The notes beneath the pieces are model-generated. The model did not search any database. It saw only the letters and a list, made by a program, of their open reading frames with translations, and had not been told where the DNA came from. Below are positions 1-9,712 of a stretch of 25,883 bases of DNA, in pieces (position 1 is the stretch's first letter; every line of letters starts with the position of its first letter). The stretch spans positions 16,550 to 42,432 of the forward strand of contig CALMOR010000116.1 in the NCBI GenBank assembly GCA_937872165.1, read 5' to 3'. The DNA is from an uncultured Burkholderiales bacterium (GTDB lineage Bacteria; Pseudomonadota; Gammaproteobacteria; Burkholderiales; Burkholderiaceae_D). Made by a program: the position numbers and the translations under genes.

Positions 1-1793
<1,793 letters not shown>

Positions 1794-1833
1794 GCCCGCC
1801 CACGAGCGGGGCGGAGGTGCCGCCGGCACGTCG

Positions 1834-2337
1834 ATGAACGATCCCGCGTCGCCGCCCCGGCGGCCGTACAAGATCCCGCTGTCGGTCCTCGTCGTGATCC
1901 ACACCGAGGACCTGCGGGTGCTGCTGCTCGAGCGGGCCGACCGGCCCGCGCACTGGCAGTCGGTGACCGGCAGCGTCGATCGTCTCGACGAGCCGCTGCG
2001 CGACGCGGCCGCGCGCGAGGTCGGCGAAGAGACCGCGATCGACGCGGATCGCGACGGCGTGCTCGACGACTGGAGCCATGCCATCGAGTACGGCATCTAC
2101 CCGCACTGGCGTCATCGATACGCGCCCGGCATCGAGCGGAACACCGAGCACTGGTTCGGCCTCGTGTTGCCCGACGAATTCCCGTCGAAGGAGCTTGTGC
2201 GCGTTGCCCCTCGTGAGCATTTGCAATACGCTTGGCTGCCCTATCGGGAGGCGGCCGAGCGATGCTTCTCGTCGAGCAACGCCGAAGCCATCCTTCAACT
2301 GCCGCGACGATGCAGCGCCCGCCCCCGACCCCGATGA
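1834..2337 (+). CDS. nudB: Dihydroneopterin triphosphate diphosphatase (NudB-type Nudix hydrolase)
   Basis: Predicted to remove pyrophosphate from dihydroneopterin triphosphate in folate synthesis; the family also hydrolyses dATP in vitro. The 167-residue protein opens with KIPLSVLVVI and has a Nudix box at about residues 46-69, with the catalytic REVGEE at 61-66. The box has one more residue than the E. coli form between its Gly and first Glu, and ends in Ala-Ile instead of Gly-hydrophobic. From memory, betaproteobacterial NudB proteins show the same spacing. RHRYAPG, NTEHWFGL and the closing SNAEAI segment are NudB features. The gene follows aspS, a common partner, and its TGA overlaps the ATG of the next gene (ATGA), so the two are probably translationally coupled. 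Confidence 0.92.
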   Translation: MNDPASPPRRPYKIPLSVLVVIHTEDLRVLLLERADRPAHWQSVTGSVDRLDEPLRDAAAREVGEETAIDADRDGVLDDWSHAIEYGIYPHWRHRYAPGIERNTEHWFGLVLPDEFPSKELVRVAPREHLQYAWLPYREAAERCFSSSNAEAILQLPRRCSARPRPR

Positions 2338-3296
2338 AGGAAGACGACGACGAGGAGGCGCTGCTCGCGCACGAACGCGACGCCGCCGAGGCCGTCGCCG
2401 ACGAGTCGGTGCCGCAGACCGGCAAGCGCCTGCGCGTCGCCACGTACAACATCCACAAGGGCCTGTCCGCGATGTCGCGGCACAACCGCATCCACGACCT
2501 GCGCGCCGGGTTGCATGCGCTCGAGGCCGACGTGGTGTTCCTCCAGGAGGTGCAGGGCCGCAACGACCTGCATGCCGGACGCTTCGACAACTGGCCGCAG
2601 GTGGCCCAGCACACCTTCCTCGCGGGCGACCGTTGGGCCGAAGCGGTCTACGGACGCAACTCGGTCCGCACCGACGGCGATCACGGCAATGCGATGCTGT
2701 CGCGCTTCCCGCTGGTCGGGCACGAGAACATCGACATCTCCGACCATCGCTTCGAATCGCGCGGCCTGCTCCATTGCGAATTCGATGTCGACGGACTCAA
2801 GGTGCATTGCATCTGCGCGCATCTCGGGCTCTTCGAAGACAGTCGCGTCCGTCAGGCCGATGCGATGATCGCGCGCATCCGCTCGCACGTGCCGGCCGAG
2901 GCGCCGCTCGTGATCGCGGGCGACTTCAACGACTGGCGGCATCGACTCGGCAAGCGTCTGGTCGACAACCTCGGTGTCCGGGAAGTGTTCTCGGGACGCG
3001 AGACCGGCCCCGCAGCGCTGGCGCGCAGGGCCGCGGGCTATGCGCAGGCGCAGGGAGCGCGGCTGCGCAAGCCTCGTGAGGCCGACGAAGCCGGACCCGT
3101 CGCGGACACGACGCCGCGCAGGCGGCTCGCTGCGCCGGCCCGCACCTTCCCCGCCGCCTTCCCCCTGCTGCGGCTGGACCGCATGTACGTGCGCGGCTTC
3201 CGTATCGCATCGGCGCAGGTGCTGTCCGGTCCGACCTGGCGCCGGCTCTCGGACCACGCGCCGATCCTCGCGGAACTGGTTCTCGACGGCGCGTGA
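2334..3296 (+). CDS. Endonuclease/exonuclease/phosphatase (EEP) family protein, YbhP-like
   Basis: Metal-dependent phosphoesterase fold shared by exonuclease III, DNase I and sphingomyelinases; the substrate is unknown. Family motifs in order: VATYNIHKG (Asn39), FLQEVQG (Glu72), HGNAMLSRFP, CICAHLGL, AGDFND (Asp197, Asn199), LDRMYVRG and SDHAP (Asp307-His308). I chose the ATG at 2334 because it overlaps the nudB stop as ATGA; the frame stays open upstream to 2232, but that would overlap nudB by over 100 bases. The protein has 320 residues. Residues about 222-266, between the catalytic Asp-Asn and the LDRMY motif, form an Arg/Ala-rich stretch that looks like a lineage-specific insert. The gene overlaps clsB as GTGA. 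In E. coli the same pair, ybhP and clsB, are neighbours, which hints at a role with phospholipids, but this is inference. Confidence 0.9.
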   Translation: MKEDDDEEALLAHERDAAEAVADESVPQTGKRLRVATYNIHKGLSAMSRHNRIHDLRAGLHALEADVVFLQEVQGRNDLHAGRFDNWPQVAQHTFLAGDRWAEAVYGRNSVRTDGDHGNAMLSRFPLVGHENIDISDHRFESRGLLHCEFDVDGLKVHCICAHLGLFEDSRVRQADAMIARIRSHVPAEAPLVIAGDFNDWRHRLGKRLVDNLGVREVFSGRETGPAALARRAAGYAQAQGARLRKPREADEAGPVADTTPRRRLAAPARTFPAAFPLLRLDRMYVRGFRIASAQVLSGPTWRRLSDHAPILAELVLDGA

Positions 3297-4501
3297 GATT
3301 CGAAGCAGGCAACCGCGTCCAGCTGTTGTGCGGCGGCTCCGAATACTTCCCGGCGCTGATCGCCGCGATCGAAGGCGCCCGCGAAGAGGTCTACCTCGAG
3401 ACCTACATCTATCACGACGACGATACCGGCCGGCGCGTCACCGAGATCCTCTGCGCGGCCGCGCGCCGCGGCATCGTCGTGCGCGTGTCGGTCGACGGCT
3501 TCGGCTCGGCCAACCTCGCGCCGTCGCTGCGGGAGTCGTTCGACGCGGCCGGCGTCGAGTACGTCGTGTTCCGACCCGAGCACTACTCGTGGCGCAGCGG
3601 CCTCGCGTGGTTCTCGCGCAAGCGCCTGCGACGCCTGCATCGCAAGCTGGCCATGATCGATCGCAAGGTCGCGTTCTGCGGCGGCATCAACGTCCTCGAC
3701 GACCTGCACGATCCGAACCACGGGCCCCTCGAAGCGCCACGCTTCGACTTCGCGGCGCGCGTCGAAGGACCCATCGTCGGTCCGATCTCCGCGTACATGC
3801 TGAACCAGTGGCTGCGTCTCGACTGGCGTCGCCTCGCGTCGCAACGCGGCGAGCTCGAGGAAGCGATCGAGACCTGGTTCACGCGACGCGAATGGGCCGA
3901 GGCGCGACCCGATCACGGCAAGATCCGCGTGGCCTTGGTCACGCGCGACAACGTCGCCAACCGTCGCAGCATCGAGCGCGCGTACCTGTCGGCGATCAAG
4001 CTGGCGCGACACGAGGTCCTGCTCTGCAACGCTTACTACTTTCCCGGTCGCCGTTTCCGCAAGGTCCTGATCGCGGCGGCCGGGCGCGGCGTGCGCGTGC
4101 GCCTGCTGCTGCAGGGGCGCCCCGAGTATCCGGTGCAGCACTACGCGAGCCAGACGCTCTATGCCGAGCTGCTCGCGGCCGGCATCGAGATCAGCGAATA
4201 CACCACGAGCTTCCTGCACGCGAAGGTCGGCATCGTCGACGACGCGTGGGCCACGGTCGGCTCGTCGAACATCGATCCGTTCAGCCTCCTGCTCGCGCGC
4301 GAAGCGAACCTCGTGGTCCGCGATGCGGACTTCGCGACGCAGCTGCGCGAGCGGGTCGAGCACGCGATCGAACACGATGCGGAGCCGGTACATGCCGAGC
4401 GCCTCGCGAAGTCCGGCTTTGCCGGCCGCCTCACCAACGCGATCTCGTACGGCGTGCTGCGACTCGCGGTGTCGTTGACCGGCATCACCGGCCAGTACTG
4501 A
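3293..4501 (+). CDS. clsB: Cardiolipin synthase B
   Basis: Phospholipase D superfamily enzyme of the inner membrane face that makes cardiolipin by transferring a phosphatidyl group to phosphatidylglycerol or a related acceptor. Both HKD motifs are intact: HRKLAMID starting at His116 and HAKVGIVD at His309, each followed by GG-N or GSSN. At 402 residues the length suits ClsB, which lacks the N-terminal membrane hairpins of ClsA. The start is a GTG at 3293 that overlaps the preceding TGA as GTGA; no better start is nearby. The partner upstream is the EEP protein, as in E. coli. The next gene, a DNA exonuclease, begins 10 bases later and may be co-transcribed although functionally unrelated. Confidence 0.93.
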   Translation: MRFEAGNRVQLLCGGSEYFPALIAAIEGAREEVYLETYIYHDDDTGRRVTEILCAAARRGIVVRVSVDGFGSANLAPSLRESFDAAGVEYVVFRPEHYSWRSGLAWFSRKRLRRLHRKLAMIDRKVAFCGGINVLDDLHDPNHGPLEAPRFDFAARVEGPIVGPISAYMLNQWLRLDWRRLASQRGELEEAIETWFTRREWAEARPDHGKIRVALVTRDNVANRRSIERAYLSAIKLARHEVLLCNAYYFPGRRFRKVLIAAAGRGVRVRLLLQGRPEYPVQHYASQTLYAELLAAGIEISEYTTSFLHAKVGIVDDAWATVGSSNIDPFSLLLAREANLVVRDADFATQLRERVEHAIEHDAEPVHAERLAKSGFAGRLTNAISYGVLRLAVSLTGITGQY

Positions 4502-4511
4502 AGACGACCGG

Positions 4512-5597
4512 ATGACGACCGACTCGCCTCCACGGATCCGCGAACGCCGCGACGACCTCGTGGTCCTCAGGCCTCAGGGTCTCTATTGTCCGCCCGGCGA
4601 CTTCTACATCGACCCGTGGCGGCCGGTCGACCGCGCGGTCATCACGCATGCGCACGGCGACCACGCCCGCATGGGTCATGGTCACTACCTCTCGGCGGCA
4701 CCCGGCGAAGGCGTACTGCGCACGCGGCTCGGTCCGATCGACCTGCAATCGCTCGCCTACGGAGAATCCATCGTCCACCACGGCGTGCGCCTGTCGCTGC
4801 ATCCGGCCGGTCACGTGCTCGGCTCGGCGCAGATCCGCCTCGAGCACGAGGGCCGCGTGTGGGTCGCCTCGGGCGACTACAAGTTCATGACCGGACCGGA
4901 CGTCGACCCGACCTGTCCGCCGTTCGAGCCGGTCCGCTGCGACGTCTTCATCACCGAGTCCACCTTCGGGCTGCCGATCTACCGGTGGCGGCCGCAACGC
5001 GAGATCTTCGCGGCCATCGACGCGTGGTGGCGATCGAACGTCGACAACGAGCGGGCGTCGGTGCTCTTCTGCTACGCGTTCGGCAAGGCGCAACGCGTGC
5101 TGGCCGGCATCGACGCGAGCATCGGTCCCGTCTTCTGCCATGGCGCGGTCGAGCCGCTCAATCGCGCGTATCGCGAAGCGGGCGTCGCGTTGCCCGCGAC
5201 GACGCTGGTCTCGGAGGTCACCGACAAGTCGCTGTTCAGGCGCGGGCTCGTGCTGGCGCCGCCGTCGGCGGCCGGCTCGACCTGGATGCGGCGTTTCGGC
5301 GACTACAGCGACGCCTTCGCTTCGGGATGGATGCTGTTGCGCGGCGCGCGGCGGCGGCGCGGACTCGACCGCGGCTTCGTGCTGTCCGATCACGCCGACT
5401 GGCCCGGCCTGCACGCGGCGATCGCGGCGAGCGGCGCCGAGCGCGTGATCGTCACGCACGGCCAGGTACCGGTGATGGTGCGATGGCTGTCCGAGAACGG
5501 TCTCGACGCGGAAGCCTTCGAGACCGAGTACGGCGACGAAGCCGAAGGCCTGGCGGAGCCGTCGGCCGATCCCGCCGCGACCGAGGCGGGAACCTGA
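4512..5597 (+). CDS. Ligase-associated DNA damage response exonuclease (MBL fold)
   Basis: Metallo-beta-lactamase/beta-CASP nuclease of the SNM1/CPSF type found with the bacterial ATP-dependent ligase, Lhr-type helicase and PdeM; in Pseudomonas putida this quartet is known as a DNA repair cluster. The metal-binding HAHGDH is at residues 46-51. Further ligand motifs are PAGHVLGS, SGDYK and SDHADW, and ESTFG is typical of the family. The 361-residue length is normal; the last 20 or so residues are low-complexity Ala/Glu/Pro. It starts 10 bases after clsB, so it probably relies on the upstream operon for transcription. Its usual partner, the ligase gene, is about 1.4 kb away beyond an inverted diguanylate cyclase gene. 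Confidence 0.93.
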   Translation: MTTDSPPRIRERRDDLVVLRPQGLYCPPGDFYIDPWRPVDRAVITHAHGDHARMGHGHYLSAAPGEGVLRTRLGPIDLQSLAYGESIVHHGVRLSLHPAGHVLGSAQIRLEHEGRVWVASGDYKFMTGPDVDPTCPPFEPVRCDVFITESTFGLPIYRWRPQREIFAAIDAWWRSNVDNERASVLFCYAFGKAQRVLAGIDASIGPVFCHGAVEPLNRAYREAGVALPATTLVSEVTDKSLFRRGLVLAPPSAAGSTWMRRFGDYSDAFASGWMLLRGARRRRGLDRGFVLSDHADWPGLHAAIAASGAERVIVTHGQVPVMVRWLSENGLDAEAFETEYGDEAEGLAEPSADPAATEAGT

Positions 5598-5609
5598 CGC
5601 GCCCGTCAG
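5594..5609. terminator. Hairpin shared by two convergent genes, containing both stop codons
   Basis: CTGACG, loop CGCC, CGTCAG forms a perfect 6-bp stem. The TGA of the exonuclease gene (5595-5597) and the reversed stop of the GGDEF gene (5606-5608) both lie inside the stem. There is no T-run on either side, so intrinsic termination is uncertain; it may act as a weak bidirectional terminator or 3'-end stabiliser. Confidence 0.4.
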
Positions 5610-6883
5610 CCGGCCGTGCCGCTGCGGAAGGGCTTGGCCCGCGTGTCGACGACCGACCTCGCCTGCAGGTCGACGAGCGGCCTCGCGACCGTCATGCCGC
5701 CGATCGTCGAATGCGGTCGGTAGGCCTCGACGCGCTCGCGTCCGCGTTCCTTCGCCGCGTACATCGCTTCGTCCGCCGATGCCAGCAGCTCGCGTGGCGA
5801 CTGCACGTCGCTCGCCTCGGCCACGCCGATGCTGACCGTGACGCGGACCGACGTGGGACGGTCGTTGGCCTGCACGAAGAACGGCGCCTCGGAGATCTGC
5901 TCGCACAACTGCTCGGCGATCGCCATCGCTTCCTTCCGATACTGCGGCACGATCACCGCGAACTCGTCGCCCCCGCTGCGAGCGAGCACCTCGGTGCGTC
6001 GCAGGCGCGCCGCGAGCCGCCGCGCGACCTCGCGCAGGATCGCGTCGCCGCCCACATGACCCCACGTCTCGTTGTGCCGCTTCAAATGGTCGACGTCGAT
6101 GATCAGCAACGACAACGCGGTCCCGTAGCGGTCGCGGAAGGTCCATTCCTGGACGAGCTTGCGATCGAAGTCGCTGCGGTTCGCGACGCCGGTAAGCTCG
6201 TCGGTGGTGGCCGACTCGATCAACCGTACCTCGAGCGCGCGTCGCGCCGCGAACTCGACCTTGAGAAGGATCCAGAACACCAGCGACAACAGGCTCACGA
6301 CCGCGAGCGCGCCGACCATGATCCAGGTCGACCTCTCGTTCGCGTCGCGTTGCGTCGCGCGATAGGTCTCGAGCCGCCGCGTCTCGTCGTCGCGCATCGA
6401 TGCGATCAGGCTGTCGATCTCGTCACGTGCGCCCGGCGTGGTCACGTCGTAGCTGCGCAGCCCGAGGCCGAACTTGCGGTTGATCAGCGGGTTGAGCCGC
6501 GACAGGCGCTCGGACTGCGTCGGGTCGTCGCCGGCGAGCGGACCGAGCGCGGTCAGGTTGAGGCGGGCCTGGAAGCGCGCGGCATCGAAGCGATCGGCAT
6601 CGGCGCGCTCGTGCGCGCGGCCGCTCGCGAGGTCGCGACCGGTGAGGTCTCCATCGCGCAACGCGAGTTGCAGCTTGTCGAGCGTGGCGGCGATGTCGAT
6701 CGAACGGATCGAGCGCTTGGACGCCTGTTCCGCGTCGTCGTTGATGCGATGGACCACCAGCGCCATGATCGCGAGCACGACCGCGGCCAGGATGCTGGTC
6801 AGCACCAGACCCTGCTCGATGGCGCTCGAGCGCGGCGTCATCGGGCGGAAGATCTGTCGCAACGGTCGCGGGATTTTGCGCAT
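5606..6883 (-). CDS. Membrane-bound diguanylate cyclase, CHASE3-like sensor plus GGDEF
   Basis: Predicted to make cyclic di-GMP in response to a periplasmic signal. The 425-residue protein has one transmembrane helix at about 25-45 and another at 187-208. The roughly 140-residue periplasmic part between them has the helical pattern of a CHASE3 domain (LDKLQLALRDGDLTGRDL). The GGDEF domain follows, with DELTGVANR, GHVGGD and an intact GGDEF at 304-308, so it should be active. The product-binding inhibitory site that normally reads RxxD five residues before the signature is RRTE here, so feedback inhibition may be weak. The gene is inverted relative to the repair genes on both sides: it converges on the exonuclease gene and diverges from the ligase gene. 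A TAGCTT element six bases before the ATG could be a near-leaderless -10 box. Confidence 0.9.
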   Translation of the reverse strand: MRKIPRPLRQIFRPMTPRSSAIEQGLVLTSILAAVVLAIMALVVHRINDDAEQASKRSIRSIDIAATLDKLQLALRDGDLTGRDLASGRAHERADADRFDAARFQARLNLTALGPLAGDDPTQSERLSRLNPLINRKFGLGLRSYDVTTPGARDEIDSLIASMRDDETRRLETYRATQRDANERSTWIMVGALAVVSLLSLVFWILLKVEFAARRALEVRLIESATTDELTGVANRSDFDRKLVQEWTFRDRYGTALSLLIIDVDHLKRHNETWGHVGGDAILREVARRLAARLRRTEVLARSGGDEFAVIVPQYRKEAMAIAEQLCEQISEAPFFVQANDRPTSVRVTVSIGVAEASDVQSPRELLASADEAMYAAKERGRERVEAYRPHSTIGGMTVARPLVDLQARSVVDTRAKPFRSGTAG

Positions 6884-7029
6884 CGTCGAAAGCTAGCATG
6901 CTGCGTCCCGCCGACCCAGACCGTCCGCACCCGCCAACCGCCGCTCGTCGCTTCGTCGGGGCCGCCGCGCGCCGCCGGGCCACGCGTCGCGAGAGGCGAT
7001 CCGACGCTCTGGGGTAAAAGCATGTCCGC
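6884..7029. promoter_or_regulatory. Divergent promoter region between GGDEF gene and DNA ligase
   Basis: 146 bases separate the two divergent starts. On the - strand TAGCTT ends six bases before the GGDEF start. On the + strand TAAAAG (7015-7020) ends nine bases before the ligase ATG. Both are plausible -10 elements giving very short leaders, but no good -35 boxes or SD sequences accompany them. I see no LexA-type CTG-N10-CAG operator here. Confidence 0.35.
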
Positions 7030-8811
7030 ATGAAGTCCTTCGCCCGGCTCTTCTCCGAATTGGACGCGTCGACCTCGACCCGGACGAAGCAGGCTGCCCT
7101 CGTCCGCTACTTCGAGGCGTTCGGCAGCGACCCGCGCGTCGACGCGGCGCGCGACGCCGCGTGGGCCGTCTACTTCCTCGCGGGCGGCAAGCCGCGCCAG
7201 ACCGTGCCGACCCGACTGCTGCGCGACACGGCGCGCGCGCTGTCGGCACTGCCCGAATGGCTCTTCGAGGAAAGCTACCAGGCGGTCGGCGACCTGGCCG
7301 AGACCATCGCGCACGTCCTGCCGCCGCCGTCGCGGACATCGGACCTCGGACTCGCGACCTGGATCGAGGATCGCCTGCTGGGCCTCAAGGGCGAGGCGCC
7401 GGAGGTGGTCGCGGAGCGGCTCGCCGCATGGCTCGACGAGCTCGACACCGCCGAACGCTTCCTCCTCGTCAAGCTGATCGGCGGGGCCTTCCGGGTCGGC
7501 GTGTCGAAGCTGTCGGTCACGCGCGCGCTGGCGACCGTCTCGTCGGTGGACGCGAAGATCGTCGCGCATCGGCTGATGGGATACACCGACGGCCGCTCGC
7601 GGCCGAGCGCGGCCACCTATCACGCGCTGATCGCGGCCGCGTCCGCGAGTCCGGCCGACGCCGACGGCGCGATGCCCGACGAGTTGCGCGGACAGCCCTA
7701 CCCGTTCTTCCTCGCCCATGCGCTGAACGAGCCGGTGGAGCGCTTCGACGAGCTGCTCGGATCGCCCGACGACTGGCAGGTCGAGTGGAAGTACGACGGC
7801 ATCCGCGGCCAGCTCGTCGCACGCGGCGGCGACGTGTTCCTGTGGTCGCGCGGCGAGGACCTCGTGACCGAGCGCTTCCCCGAACTGTCGGCGCTCGTCG
7901 ACGTCGTGCCGCAGGGCACCGTCGTCGACGGCGAGATCCTGGTCTGGCGGAAGCCCGACGGCGCGACGACCGTCGATGCGCCCGCGCCCTTCGCCGACCT
8001 GCAGACCCGCATCGGCCGCAAGACGCTGTCGAAGAAGCTGCTCGGAGAGACGCCGGTGGTGCTGGTCGCGTACGACCTGCTCGAGGAAGGCGGCGTGGAC
8101 CTGCGTCGTCGCGGCCAGGCCGAACGACGCGAGCGGCTCGAGGCCCTCGTCGCCGCGATCGATCATCCGGCACTCAAGCTGTCGCCGCTGCTCGAGGCGG
8201 GCACCTGGCGCGACTACGCGACGCTGCGCGAGGAGGCGCGGGCGCGCCGCGTCGAAGGCTTCATGCTGAAGCGACGCGATGCCCGTTACGGGGTCGGACG
8301 CACGAAGGACGTCGGCGTCTGGTGGAAGTGGAAGATCGATCCGCTGTCGGTCGACGCGGTGCTGATCTACGCGCAGCGCGGTCACGGTCGGCGGGCCTCG
8401 CTGTACACCGACTTCACGTTCGCGGTCTGGGATCGCGAGCGACGGGCCGACGACGATCGTCCGCGCGCGCTCGTGCCGTTCGCGAAGGCCTACTCGGGAC
8501 TGACCGACGAGGAGATGATCAAGGTCGACGCGATCGTCAAGAAGACCACCGTCGAGAAGTTCGGGCCGGTTCGCAGCGTCCGGCCGACGCAGGTCTTCGA
8601 GCTCGGCTTCGAGGGAATCCAGCGCTCGACGCGCCACAAGTCCGGCATCGCGACGCGCTTCCCGCGGATGCTGCGCTGGCGCACCGACAAGCCGATCGAG
8701 GAGGCCGACACGCTCGCGTCGCTCGAGGCGTTGATGGACGGCGGCTCCCCGTCGGGACTCGCGACGACGCCGACGGTCGCCGAGCCCGAAGACGTCGACG
8801 ATGCGCGTTGA
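7030..8811 (+). CDS. ATP-dependent DNA ligase of the ligase-associated repair cluster
   Basis: Seals DNA nicks using ATP, in addition to the housekeeping NAD-dependent LigA expected elsewhere in the genome; the family is named the cisplatin damage response ligase. The N-terminal DNA-binding domain covers about residues 1-200. The nucleotidyltransferase domain carries motif I KYDGIRG with the adenylated Lys254, then LWSRGEDL, VVDGEILVW, EGFMLKRRDARYG and WWKWKIDPLSVD. An OB-fold domain follows to about residue 560. At 593 residues it is longer than LigD or LigC ligase cores and fits this family. The last 11 bases overlap one possible start of the DUF429 gene. Its partners are the exonuclease upstream and the helicase and PdeM downstream. 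Confidence 0.95.
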   Translation: MKSFARLFSELDASTSTRTKQAALVRYFEAFGSDPRVDAARDAAWAVYFLAGGKPRQTVPTRLLRDTARALSALPEWLFEESYQAVGDLAETIAHVLPPPSRTSDLGLATWIEDRLLGLKGEAPEVVAERLAAWLDELDTAERFLLVKLIGGAFRVGVSKLSVTRALATVSSVDAKIVAHRLMGYTDGRSRPSAATYHALIAAASASPADADGAMPDELRGQPYPFFLAHALNEPVERFDELLGSPDDWQVEWKYDGIRGQLVARGGDVFLWSRGEDLVTERFPELSALVDVVPQGTVVDGEILVWRKPDGATTVDAPAPFADLQTRIGRKTLSKKLLGETPVVLVAYDLLEEGGVDLRRRGQAERRERLEALVAAIDHPALKLSPLLEAGTWRDYATLREEARARRVEGFMLKRRDARYGVGRTKDVGVWWKWKIDPLSVDAVLIYAQRGHGRRASLYTDFTFAVWDRERRADDDRPRALVPFAKAYSGLTDEEMIKVDAIVKKTTVEKFGPVRSVRPTQVFELGFEGIQRSTRHKSGIATRFPRMLRWRTDKPIEEADTLASLEALMDGGSPSGLATTPTVAEPEDVDDAR

Positions 8812-9712
8812 TCCGATGGCCGCGGAGGTGCCCGCGATCTACGGCGTCGACTTCACCAGCGCGCCGCGGCGCGCGAAGCCGATCACGATCGCGCGCCTCG
8901 CTCGGTGCGAGCCCGACGCGGAAGCGGCTGACGATCGCGGACCGGCCGCCTTCGCGCTCGTCGACCTCGAGACGGCGGCCGACTGGCCGTCGTTCGACGC
9001 CTTCCTCGCGCGACCCGGCCCCTGGGTCGCTGGCTTCGACCTGCCGTTCGGTCTGCCGCGCGACCTCGTGGAAGCGCTCGACTGGCCGCGCGAATGGCGT
9101 GCGTTGATGACGCATTACGCGGCCATCGATCGCGCCACGCTGCGAGCGACCTTCGTCGCGTACTGCGCAGCGCGCCCGATCGGCTCGAAGTTCGCGCACC
9201 GAAGCGCCGACCGGCCCGCGGGCTCGAGCTCGTCGATGAAATGGGTCAACCCGCCGGTCGCGTGGATGCTGCATGCGGGCGTGCCGCGCCTGATCGACGC
9301 CGGCGTGTCGATCCCCGGCCTCGACGACGACCCGTCGACGGTCGATGCGACCCGCGTCGCGCTCGAGGCCTATCCCGGCTACCTCGCCCGCTCGATCACG
9401 CGGGCCTCGTACAAGTCCGACACGCGCGCGCGGCACACCGCCGCGCGACGCGGCGAGCGCGTACGCATCGTCGACGCGCTCGCGACCGGTCGCCACGCAC
9501 TGGCGCTCCGCATCGACATCGATGCGACGCAGCGCGCGCGGCTGGTCGACGAAGGCAGCGCCGACCGCCTCGACGCGGTGCTGTGCGCGGTCGAGGCCGC
9601 ATGGGCCTGGCGACAGCACGCGGCCGGGCACGAGCGCTACGGCTTGCCCGCCTCCATCGATCCGCTCGAAGGCTGGATCGTCGGCGTCCCCGGCTCTTCG
9701 GTCGCTGCATGA
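8801..9712 (+). CDS. DUF429 family protein, predicted RNase H-fold nuclease, inside the ligase cluster
   Basis: Function unknown. The 303-residue protein matches the DUF429 pattern: GVDFTSAP near the N-terminus (Asp17), GFDLPFGLPRDL (Asp80), LEAYPG (Glu189) and a C-terminal DRLDAVLCAVEA (Asp255, Asp258). DUF429 is related to RNase H-fold proteins, and these spaced acidic residues could be a metal site. Two starts are possible: ATG 8801, overlapping the ligase end by 11 bases, or ATG 8816, four bases after the ligase stop. Neither has a clear SD. Its TGA overlaps the helicase ATG as ATGA, so it is coupled to helicase translation. It sits between two core members of a DNA repair cluster, which suggests an accessory nuclease role, but no experiment known to me shows this. 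Confidence 0.85.
   Translation: MRVDPMAAEVPAIYGVDFTSAPRRAKPITIARLARCEPDAEAADDRGPAAFALVDLETAADWPSFDAFLARPGPWVAGFDLPFGLPRDLVEALDWPREWRALMTHYAAIDRATLRATFVAYCAARPIGSKFAHRSADRPAGSSSSMKWVNPPVAWMLHAGVPRLIDAGVSIPGLDDDPSTVDATRVALEAYPGYLARSITRASYKSDTRARHTAARRGERVRIVDALATGRHALALRIDIDATQRARLVDEGSADRLDAVLCAVEAAWAWRQHAAGHERYGLPASIDPLEGWIVGVPGSSVAA

Noticed and set aside
6884..7029. SOS (LexA) box in front of the ligase gene
   Set aside because: No CTG-N10-CAG-like sequence is present, so SOS control is not supported by the sequence.
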